NCBI RefSeq assembly: GCF_921293095.1
Contig: NC_060254.1
Coordinates: 57,830,069 to 57,894,068 of the forward strand
Reading direction: 5' to 3'
Length of the DNA stretch: 64,000 bases
Origin: Ischnura elegans
Taxonomy: Eukaryota; Arthropoda; Insecta; Odonata; Coenagrionidae
Positions 1 to 10,100 of this stretch are shown here, one piece after another (position 1 is the stretch's first letter; each line of letters opens with the position of its first letter). A program made the position numbers and the translations under genes. The notes beneath the pieces are model-generated. The model saw nothing but the letters and a program-made list of their open reading frames with translations. It did not search any database and was not told where the DNA came from.

Positions 1-77
1 GCCTTTTAGAATTACTAACCATAGCAGTTGAGAGTTGCATCTCCACAAATGACGAAAAAAATATTGGTATTTTTCCT

Positions 78-83
78 TTTATT
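78..83 (-). terminator. RpL7A polyadenylation signal
   Basis: AATAAA on the minus strand about 37 bp past the RpL7A stop codon. A very short 3' UTR is usual for ribosomal protein genes. Confidence 0.8.
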
Positions 84-119
84 AACATCCAGAAGGACAA
101 AAGTACACAAAGAAAATGT

Positions 120-3100
120 TTAGCCTGCTTTCTGGGCCAACTCCTTCGCCTTGGCCTTCTCCAACTTGCTAATCCTAGCAGCGGATTTTGAGCCCAGAAG
201 ACCACCTCCCCAGTGCCTCTTGATCTCCTCATAGCGGTCATTGTAGTTCGTCTTAATTGCCTCAACCACCTTGGCGAGGGAGGCACGGTCACCAGCATCC
301 ACCTGCAAGGAGAGTATTCATACATTTCAGTTTCAAAATAATCGCAAGCTTCAAACATGAGCACTCGAATGTACAACATATGCTCAGTTCTATAACGGAT
401 TTATATCACAGCCTTCATTGGATTGGCTCTGTTTTTTTACATCATGGCATAAAGATATTATTGGGAAAATCATGCAGATCAAGGGTAACAACTACCTTAA
501 TGACTAGTTTAAAGTATACCGGGGCTAGCCACGGTGATAACTTTTACAGGAGTCGACCGCAATGCACAATAGTGCGAAAGATCCACAGAGAAAAAATCAT
601 TCGCCTTGACCGGGATTCGAACCCGGATCCCCCGATTCTCGAAATCTCTGGGTATCTCTGGGATCTGGGTTCGAATCCCGGTCAAGGCGAATGATTTTTT
701 TCTCTGTGGATCTTACGCACCTTAATGACTTTGATGCACCATAAGAAATAATATAACAACTTATTCGATAAAATTTAAAAATCCTGATAAAAACTTAGTC
801 TTCATTCATTGAAAAAATAAATATTAGCACCCCTAATTTATGCTACATAGTACAACTGCAGAACGGCTTACTGACTTCATTTTAGAATTCAAGCTGCTGA
901 CTAAAATAACTTATTTCTTTGTGGCACTATTTCAGGTTTTGTATCTGAGGCTTGATACCATTACCCTTTATGATGCAGAAGATTATGTCAACCATTTGCC
1001 TCTCACCATGCAGTTTTAATAAGGCTTCCCTGGCTTTTGAATATCAATAAAAACTTGAACCTTAGGTCATTTTCAGCTTATTTAAGAAATGAAAATGTTT
1101 AAGTGTCACTTCAGTAATGGCATGATTCCCAACAATGGAGGCATTGACAGGAGATAAAACTACTTTTGAAAGAGAAGTCTTACTCACCTGGGTCAGAGCA
1201 ACACAAGAACAAGTCTTCTTTCTGACTAATCGTCCAAGTCGGGCCTTGCCCTTAACAATGCAGTATGGGACACCCATCTTCCTGCACAGGGCCGGGAGGA
1301 ATAGGACCAGCTGCAAGCAACAAGACAATTATAAGCACAAAACATTCCCACAATCACAATGCCTTAGGTCAAACATAAAACTGAACTCAGTCGTCATTTT
1401 CATCCTCTTATCACTTGAGTGATATCTCAGGTGAAGAAATTCTAGCATCATGGTAGTTTATAGTAAAGGAAAATTTAATGAACTATCAGCAACAAATCAT
1501 ATTAAAAGGGTTGCACCTTTAGTATTATAATAGTTTGTGATGTGTTTCAACTAGAACAAGGAAATACCAAATCTGAAGCGATTCAATTTTTATTTACGTG
1601 ACTGTACATGTGTGGTATAGATATTTTTTGTATAATCTCAAAACTTTAATGACACAGGTATTGAAACTATTAACCCTAGAATATATGCATCAAACTTGAT
1701 GGGCCCCATTCTAAAGGTTTTCAAACGAAAAATTAAGAACAGTCAGCAACACCAGCAAACAGGAACCAGTAGGACTTACACATTTGTTTTTCCAATTACT
1801 TACCAATTACCAAAACATATGCTATGAAATGTCAGTGTACAACTTACAGGTAGTGCTCCATACTTGAGATAAGAGGGTAACAGTAGATGGAATGCAAAAA
1901 TAAGATTTTTAAATTCCTATTCTCGTTGTTTCATACAACTTTGAATTTTTATGTATCAACATAAATGATTAATTGAAAACAGCATTAAATTTTTAATCAT
2001 AAGGTCTTAGGGTAAGTTATAGTTGGGGTGACACGACAGTTAGGTTTTGTGTATGATAGATGCGAATTATACAATCTGGTGCGCTGTTCTGCACCAACAC
2101 ATGTCAAACAAACCAAAAGGAAATCCTAGTTTGTCCATCGAATAGAACTGATTGTCCTAACAAAGGCGATTAACAATATTAATTGGTTTGAAAAAATGAC
2201 CTTGGCCATGAATTAAACCAGGGACCTACAGCTTAGAGGGGCAATGCACAGAGAACTAAACTGCTGTGGTTTATTGATAAGCAATTAGCATCAGGAAATA
2301 AGATTGCTCAAGAAAGAACTAAAAAAAGAGCAAGAATAGAAGGCATGGGTCGTACTAAAAAATAATAAAGAAAAAAGGGCAAATAGTATATAAATACAGA
2401 CTTAACCACAATAATCCGAACTCTCCTGAACCAGCAAGTACACGCTCTATGGATGAAGCCAATTTTATCAATAATGTAGGAAAACGAAGTATGGATGCCG
2501 GAGACTTTGGCAGAAACTGGTCTACAGTCCAGCATTAATGATAGTGTAAGAAAAATCAATGCTGACTTCTACCACAATGTTTCCAAGGTTCTAGACACAC
2601 AATGTTTCCAATATTCTTTTTCCTTACTTCAATGCTGTTTCTTACTAGATGGCCAATAGTTACGTGGTGCCACCTTGTTCATTCGTTTCACTCTAATAGG
2701 AAACGTCATTTCTGTATTGAAATGCTTGGCATGATTTTCAGAATAGTTAATTTGAATTAAGAACTATGAGGCAAGCCAATGCATTTGCTTATGGAGAGGG
2801 AGATGTAAGGCTGTTTTCATAAAACTTTACAAAAAAACAAATGAGGACGTAATACTTTAGCATTTAGGCTCGTGCATTAGCCAAGACCACCTACAAGGCA
2901 CTACTTAAGTCAAGATGGGCAGTCAAAACACAGATCAACTGCCTACCTCAGGGTCAAACAAGGTCCTGAAAAGGCATTAAAGTGGCCAAGGAAGAACTCA
3001 ATTTCAAAACAGTGTGCATGTCAGTAAGCTGGAAGTTCTCAGGAGTAATAGACCAGTACCAATAAAACTTTTCATCATCTAATGAGATAGTAATATTTTT

Positions 3101-6100
3101 AGTGATTAATTTACTTTTCCACTAGGTCATCTATTAGATGAACTCAAACCTGTTACTTCCGTAATTCTCCAGAGCTTAAATGAAGGGAAGCCAGAAGAAT
3201 AATCTCTTGAGAATAAAAGACCCTCACCTCAATTGGGTCCACGTCATGCGCAATCACTACCACCTGCGCCTTCTTCTGCTCCACCAGCTTCACCACCGTG
3301 TTGGTACCCATGCGCACGGTGTTTGGCCGCTTGGTGGGTGCCACAGGGGGTGCTGGCCCCTTCTTTTTCTCGGCAGCTATCCTCTCCTCAGCCTTTGCCC
3401 TCAGGCGAGCCTTCTTGGCCAGGGCCGTCTCTGGACGATACTTCTCAAGAATTCGGAAAAGCTGTTTCGCTGCAACAAAACGTGAGTGATATAAAATCAA
3501 GCAGGAAAGAAAACTTGCAACTCTTTCATGATTTTACAGATGTCTAAATCCAAATAAGAAACCTACAAAATTATAGAATCAAGATAACTCCAATAGTTCC
3601 CTGTGCAGACCTCGCAGGACATGCCAATTTTCTACCCTGACCTCTTCCCACATTTTCCCTCTCATAACTGCTAGGAATTCCTAAACATTTGGCTCCCACC
3701 CTTCAGGTGTACAACCAATCAATCATCAACATATCAATCATCAACCTATCAATCAATACAACCCATCAATGGACATGACCCAACCAGAAATTTTCAGATG
3801 TACCCTCTGAACACCTGCATGGTGGGTGAAACGCCTGTTGTCAGATCACTTATGGCATTAGTTCCTCCCCGAGTTGAAGACTTACTATGGCCATTGAGAA
3901 ACATTCACAAACTTGTGCGCACTCATTTGAGATGCAAAGGAGAAAATGGTAAGGAGAAAAAGAGAAGGGGAAGCTGCTAAGCAATTAGATTTCAGCGAGA
4001 GTAGTGTGAGGAAACAGTGAAAGACTGAATCAGTTCCAAAATAGGCCACGTGGTTCAGAAAATGCTTGAGGCCAAACATTGAAAAACAATTACATTTGAG
4101 TTTTGGAGAGGGAGGAAGAGAAGCAGAAAGGAGTGGGATTATCAAGTCAGTATTTTTCAAAAGTCTGAGATGATTGCTCAAGAATGTAATGTAGAAGATT
4201 TAAAAGCATATCCATCAAAGTGTTTGAATTTATGAAAAGGAGCAATTTAAGATTTCAACTAGTACTGAATAAAAATTACCTCCCTCTTGGTAAGTTAAAA
4301 TGGCTATCATTTATGCCTAATTGAAAAATTGTGTTGTTGTTGACCTTCAGCACTTGGGGAATACGGATGGGGTTATGTAAGTTTCAACATGCAAGCTCCT
4401 ACGACCATGAAATAAAAGGTAGCAAAAAGGTGTCAGCAGCCAAGAGAGGTAATGAAATGTCAAACGGCACTGTGGTTCTCCACATTGCAGCAGTGTTTAA
4501 AATTACCAACAATGGTGAGTTTCAAAAGAAAGACCATTCCTATCAGTTGTGATTCGATAGATATCATCAGAACTACGAATGCAAAATATAGGATGAACTA
4601 GGTGGTGTTAAAATTTTAGTAACCTAATGAATGACAGAAAAGAAAAATGGCAATTTTCAAATTGTATTACTCCTGGATTCTTGCACAGCCCATTTGATGC
4701 TGAAATGAGGAGCATTGGGAGCTTATGTTCTCGCATGTCAGGTATCCCAGGTGGGTCAACGAAAAAACTATAGCCTCTAGACATTGCAGTCATTAAGACA
4801 TTTGAAGAAATCTTTGTGCTATTGGATGATTGCCAGCATCCATGAATACAACAAATCAGATCAGATAGACACCGTATTGTAAGTATATTGAGTGGATTGC
4901 TGAACATTGGGCAGCCGTGAGTGAGAATTGAGTAAAAATGGTTTCCAAAAGGAGACAATAGGAATAATGAATATGGGAAAGTAGGTAACACAACATTATA
5001 GGAAATTTACTCAGATAAAGTGCCTATAAAACATTCAATGCAATACATTCCTTCAATGATGAGTCAGATGAATTTCTTAGATATGAATAACCTTGATCCA
5101 TAAATGCAGAGTTAAAATTCCAATTTAGTTTTATCATTAAACGGGCTTGCTTCATGTCCCTTTCTATTGAACATCCAAGTTTTTATTTTATAAATTCTAC
5201 GCACTCATTACCGACTGAATAATGAGGCACACACATGACTGCAGGCATTGCCAGCATGCGTGGCAATTCAACTACTTAACGACCTCAATCACCATGTCTG
5301 ATAGCCTATGACAAAAAAGAATAACTGAAGTTATAGCTTGACATAACTCCTCTGGTAAAAATAAAAACAAATTGAAATGAGCAACAGTTAAGGAAAGATT
5401 ACGTTAATCACAAAATAACATCAGTTCCAAGGCTTTGGAAGGCGCGGTGTTAAAGGTAATTGATTATATTCCCGCTGATAGTATTTGCTATGAGCAGTGA
5501 GTACGCAGGTATGCATTTAACAGTCTTCTAAAAAGTGAAAATATCAAACTGACATGATTAACGACCACTTATCAAAATAATTACATTACATCAACTACAA
5601 CTGAGCTTGTCAATGCGCTCTGCCGCTGAACACAAGGTGAAAAGACCAGGTAATTATGTGAATACAAGCGCTAAGGCGGCATATAGTCGACTTACATAGC
5701 CTACGGCATCTAGCAAGTCGAGTTCACTTTTACACAACGCACATAGAATGTAGACATTGATTGCTACTAATGTTAATGCCTGACCTCTTCGCTCTCCAGT
5801 CCTTGTCTCTCCAACCAAAACGCCTAGATAACATAAAATACGCCGAGAACATTAGGACGTAGCTGATCGATATATGTCTGAGACACACTCCAAATCAACA
5901 CCTTATAAATTTATAACAATTTCCTACATCACTAACGTTTAGCAGCTTACGATATTAATGGACTAAATTAATATCGCCTGAATCCTTATTATGATAAATT
6001 GGTTATTACTCCAAGGAATTAATACACTAATCAGACTTCACAACAAGACAATGCATATGGCTATGTATCAGGGAATTACAAATGGTGGTAGAGGATTTTT

Positions 6101-6786
6101 CCTCAGATTTCACTCGGATAGCAAATACATCATCATTTGCATAGCACATGCTCAACTTCAATGTGGCCAGACGGACAACAGTCGACTTACCGGTTTGCTT
6201 GTCTAACGTTTGGCTGAACTGGTTGATTGATGGAGGTACTTTCAACCTTTTCTGAAGCACAGCTTTCTGCCTTTGAATGCGAATGTACTTCGGCCATCGC
6301 ACGAAACGGCTAAGATCTCGCTTTGGCTGAATATCCTGACCTAAAAAAAAAGAGATAATTTTATTAAGCAATACGCCTTGAACTCATAAATAATTGAAAA
6401 TACATGTTAAACTTCAGATTAATCTTTAGGTGGTAGAAAGTATATCATCACAACTTTCCAGATAGCAAATACGGTCATCACGACGAAACAACATGTGAAC
6501 TACATAAGTGAAGAATACTTGCCAATAGCATAATTTCTCGGCCTCTTCTCAAATAATGGGTTAACTACTTTCTTGTGCTCCGTTTTCTTTACAGCCAGAG
6601 GTGCTGCTGCGACCTTCTTCCCCTTCTTCTTGGGCTAAAACATAAAATTTCGTTAGCCACAATGAAGTCCACCACGCACGTCGTCGCATGACATGATTAC
6701 ACAAATATATATCATTATACCGCTCATCAACACATTAATATTTAACAGAATCATTAAATCCACTAGCCTACCTTTTTCTGGACCAT
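120..6786 (-). CDS. RpL7A: 60S ribosomal protein L7a (eL8)
   Basis: Structural protein of the large ribosomal subunit, the vertebrate Surf3 product. Six coding exons read on the minus strand: 6772-6786, 6523-6634, 6191-6340, 3228-3469, 1188-1310 and 120-302. They sum to 825 bp, 274 aa, close to the human (266) and fly (271) lengths. The first exon is only Met-Val-Gln-Lys-Lys. Hallmark stretches are [68 protein letters not shown] and [16 protein letters not shown]; the C-terminus is ELAQKAG. All introns are GT-AG except intron 2, which must be GC-AG to keep the conserved IGQDIQ junction. Introns 2 and 3 host U24-type snoRNAs and intron 5 holds an inverted SINE pair. Divergent from MED22. Confidence 0.98.
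573..719. repeat. inverted pair of tRNA-derived SINE 3' parts (family A)
   Basis: Two arms of about 57 bp (573-632 and 662-719) are near-perfect reverse complements. Each contains the Pol III B-box core GGTTCGAATCC and a common tail GTCAAGGCGAATGATTTTTT. A 30-bp spacer separates them. They lie in RpL7A intron 5 and could form a strong hairpin in the pre-mRNA. Other family A copies are near 2.2, 24.2 and 46.9 kb. Confidence 0.75.
2190..2275 (-). repeat. degenerate tRNA-derived SINE (family A) in RpL7A intron 4
   Basis: On the minus strand a degenerate B box (GGTTTAATTCA) is followed by GCCAAGGTCATTTTTTC, matching the tail of the family A pair at 573-719. The tRNA-like head is strongly diverged. 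Confidence 0.45.
3021..3078 (-). ncRNA. possible box C/D snoRNA-like segment in RpL7A intron 4
   Basis: Minus strand: box C ATGATGA near 3078-3072, an internal CTGA at 3042-3039 and CTGA at 3024-3021, about 150 nt into intron 4. I could not pair the segments before either CTGA with rRNA from memory and see no terminal stem, so this is only a positional candidate. Vertebrate RPL7A introns also host U36 snoRNAs, but I see no U36 guide here. Confidence 0.2.
6060..6145 (-). ncRNA. SNORD24-like: U24-family box C/D snoRNA, copy 2, in RpL7A intron 3
   Basis: Second U24-like unit, minus strand, starting 45 nt into intron 3. It has box C ATGATGA (6136-6130), guide TATTTGCTA (6127-6119) followed by a degenerate D' CCGA (6117-6114), a weak C' (about 6113-6107), CTACCACC (6091-6084) and box D CTGA (6071-6068). 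The stem GCTATG (6145-6140) with CATAGC (6065-6060) is perfect and lies within 2-4 nt of the boxes, a better terminal stem than in copy 1. The shared guide and CTACCACC block, in adjacent introns of one host, point to duplication. Box C' and D' are weaker than in copy 1, so copy 2 may guide less efficiently. Confidence 0.82.
6402..6496 (-). ncRNA. SNORD24-like: U24-family box C/D snoRNA, copy 1, in RpL7A intron 2
   Basis: Read on the minus strand: box C GTGATGA (6481-6475), guide TATTTGCTA (6471-6463) directly followed by a D'-type CTGG (6461-6458), box C' GTGATGA (6451-6445), CTACCACC (6436-6429) and box D CTGA (6417-6414). ACATGTT (6496-6490) and AACATGT (6408-6402) can form a terminal stem. 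Vertebrate U24 carries the same TATTTGCTAT-CTGA block and an ACCACC block, and lies in intron 2 of RPL7A. Both segments are complementary to the conserved 28S stretch GGTGGTAGTAGCAAATA (recalled, not searched). Predicted role: guide for 2'-O-methylation of 28S rRNA in the nucleolus. Processed from the host intron. Confidence 0.85.
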
Positions 6787-6874
6787 TTTTATAAAGGTTT
6801 AGTCAAACGATGACTATTTATGAGAACGGATTTTCTAATCCGTCCAGGGAAATACTCCGCCACACAAAACGTGG

Positions 6875-6884
6875 CTTCCGGAAG
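6875..6884. promoter_or_regulatory. palindromic ETS-type site CTTCCGGAAG
   Basis: Two overlapping GGAA cores in opposite orientation, about 90 bp upstream of the RpL7A start codon. Confidence 0.5.
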
Positions 6885-6967
6885 GACAAATTCTGGTCGA
6901 ACTGGCAAGCCGGAAAACTAATCGATATTTTCAAAATTCGAGAGCGATACAAGCGGTGCAAGCGATA

Positions 6968-6975
6968 TATCGATA
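6968..6975. promoter_or_regulatory. DRE octamer TATCGATA
   Basis: Perfect match to the insect DNA replication-related element bound by DREF, inside the RpL7A/MED22 spacer. A near copy lies at 6920-6927. Confidence 0.6.
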
Positions 6976-7165
6976 TAGCGAATCGCCTGAAAATTCAAAA
7001 GAGTAGCGAATTGGAATAGCGCTACTCGCAGAATTCGTGAATCTGTTTCATCTTTCTTTCTTATTAGCCGAAATTCGCCTTTGCCTTATGTGATTTCCTG
7101 GCGGTATGTGTTGAGGAAAAAACTAAGTCTACTTAAAACTTTCTTCAAGCACAAGTACGTGAACC

Positions 7166-10100
7166 ATGTCACACCAAAGGTCTCTTCCTCAAAGCAAGGA
7201 GGCCTTACTCAAGTCCTACACAACGAGACTGAAAGATGACGTTAAGTCAATGTTGGAAAATTTTGAAGGTAATTCGAGAACTTATTTATTGCCACAGTAG
7301 CGTCATTTATACGAAAATAAAAATATGGTGAAATTCATACAAATAAACGATCAATGATAATTTAATGAGCACTTATAAAATAAATCGGGTAATATTATTC
7401 AAGAGACATTTTTGATGTGTTATCATGCTTCTTTTCATTAAGGGATGTTTCTTTTACTTCACTATTGTTTAAATCTCAATAGAATTGACCCACATAAGTG
7501 TGTTTTCACTGATTTGTACATTAGACTCAATTTTCTGGCTGCCAATTTGAACAGTACATAAATGAGTGCTGTTATCTCCTCATTTAAGAGAAAAATATTT
7601 CAGGTGTGAGGTGTCATTATTTAGAGAATATTAAGCATCTGTACAATTAGAGACATTCATCTTTTCATTGATAAAGTTTGCAAACTATTTTCCGTTTGAC
7701 TTAGTGAAATGTTTATCCCACGATCACATTCATTTTGTTTGCCTTTCCATCTTTATGATTATTTGCATCCAATTGCACATTAATTGGTGGAGATGATAAA
7801 TGAGAGTTAGCCATGTTGCACAGATAAAAATAAACTTAGAAGCACTCCTCTACTGAATGCTGTCTACATTGATGCTTTTTTCCACTTCAGAAATAGTGAA
7901 ACTGGCCAAGGGAGATGCTGACACACAGCTTACCCGAGTGACGCAGTGTGAGAAGGACCATTTTGAGATGCACGTTAGAGCAGCAAACATAGTAAGCTAT
8001 ACATCTTTTGGTGAAAACAGCTATCTGCAACTTATCTTTTCGGAGGTTCTGCCTCAAAAAAATACTTGCGGGGATACAGTTGGTGTGGTGGCCAAATTAT
8101 TGGCTTCATATCCCTGGTGAAAATGAACTGTTCACGAACCGTTCAAGAAGCATTAAACAAAGTGTTCAGAACCTGTTCACTAAGTGTTCATGAACTGTAC
8201 GGGAACCGTTCACGGACTGTATTTTGGCCCATTGAACCGTGACGAACCGTTCCAATAAGCTGTTCAGCAGGCGTTTCCCAGCTGTTCATGAGGTGTTCAG
8301 CTGTTCATGGAGTGTTCTGTAACCGTGCAGGAAGCGTTGCACGAAGTGTTCAGAACCTGTTCCTGAAGTGTTCATGAACTATTATTGAACCGTTCACGGA
8401 CTGTATTTTGGCCCATTGAACTGTGACGAACCGTTCCAATAAGCTATTCATGGGGTATTTTCCTGCTGTTCATGAGGTGTTTTCAGATGTTCGTGAAGCA
8501 TTCTTTTAACTGTACAGGAAGCATTTACCATAATACCAATGATGATTAACATCTCGAAGTGTAGGTCTGACAATAATAATTGAGTAAATAACAATTGTGA
8601 GAATAATATGCAAAATTGTTTACCAACATTTCGATATATTCCTTATACCTTATTCTGGGCTATGAATGATAATGGTTACATTAAATTGATACATGAAGGC
8701 AAGGGTGAATCCAGGATATTTTTCTGGAAGGGGCACATGGGTGTGACAGGCAAACAGTCTTCTCATATTTGAGATTTAAAGGGTAACAATATGCATAGAA
8801 AAATTACTGTACAAAATATTTTCTTTATCTTAACAAGATACTTATTTATATAAAATTACGTAAATGATTGAGACTCCCAATTAAACAAAAAGTATACTAA
8901 AAATCTTGTCTATTTTTCAAGCGTCTAGGGGGGGGCACATGCTCTCCCCCCCTAAATCAGCCTATGCATAAAGGAATGAAAGGTTATTACTATGTTTTGT
9001 TACAATAAAAGAATATATGTAAATAGAATTCAATTTTACATACATAATATGCCAAAATTCTTGTCTCTTCTTTTACATTTGTGTACAATTGAATTCTTTC
9101 TGTATTTTTTGTGACCTACAATCCAAGACATTAATCATCATTGGTATAATTGTAAACACTTCCTGTAAAGTTAAAAGAATGCGTCATGAACATCTGAAAA
9201 CACCTCATGAACAGCAGGAAAATACCCCATGAATAGCTTATTTGAACAGTTTGCAACGCTTCAATGGGCCAAAATTCACTACAAGAACGGTTCCCCAACA
9301 GTTCATGAACACTTCTGCTACAGTTTCTGAAAATTTTGTGTCACACTTTTGGAATGGTTCTTGAACAATTTATTTTCACCAGGTATGCAACCTTTATCAC
9401 TCATAACAATTGTATATCCTTCTCAAACTATACACCAAGACATTAATCATCATTAAATAATCGAGGTTAAGAAAAAGAAATCCATTTAATAATACCAGTG
9501 CTTGATCAGGAAGCTGTGGTAGATATGCTTACAAACTGTAGCTAGGCTGAACTGAAGTGTTGCATACCAATGAAACTAAACTGTTCAGGAAGAGCTCTCA
9601 AGTCTTTGGGAATTAAGATTTTCAAGCTTCTGGGGTTATTTGCAGTACTTTTAGTTATTGCACAAGCTCAGGATTGTATTTGAAAGTCACACATTCACCA
9701 CTTTATTTACTTTGCTCACATTATTGTTGTAAATGCATAGCAACCTCAAAACATTTGTACTTATATATTTACACTTTTATTAAAACTGTCAATGTAAATA
9801 TATATTACCCTCATTATGCCAATTTGGCAATTTTTGCACATTTCACCAATAACTCAGCATAAATATTCACACACAGTTAAAGCACTTTTGAATTTTTGAA
9901 CATATTAGCCCTAATTTTAAATGTCTTCCCTTATAATGCACTCATTCATGTTTCTTTTAAGTCATGCTTATCATTTATGCAAAATAGTGAATCATGAATA
10001 GTATTAATTAAATTTTACATTTAGTAACTGTGGAAGAAATGGGTTGGGCTCTTGAATTTAATAATCTGTTCAGGAAGCGTTCTTGGCCAACTGTGCTGAA

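Larger units (their letters stand above)
6787..7165. promoter_or_regulatory. bidirectional RpL7A / MED22 promoter region
   Basis: The 379 bp between the two start codons must hold both promoters and 5' UTRs. It contains a palindromic ETS-type site CTTCCGGAAG (6875-6884), a perfect DRE octamer TATCGATA (6968-6975) and a one-mismatch copy AATCGATA (6920-6927). DRE/DREF sites mark housekeeping promoters in flies, and ETS-family sites are common in vertebrate ribosomal and surfeit promoters. A pyrimidine run on the minus strand (GTCCTTCC, next to the ETS site) is a candidate RpL7A TCT-type initiator. No TATA box is evident. Confidence 0.7.

Noticed and set aside
257-694. Plus-strand frame of 145 residues
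   Set aside because: It runs across RpL7A exon 6 and the inverted SINE pair in antisense; no coding evidence.
3230-3547. Overlapping plus-strand frames opposite RpL7A exon 4
   Set aside because: They are antisense shadows of the conserved, Lys/Ala-rich RpL7A exon.
8112-8530. CRISPR-like or satellite array
   Set aside because: Units are irregular in spacing and are palindromic half-sites within a TIR-bounded element; the context is an animal intron.
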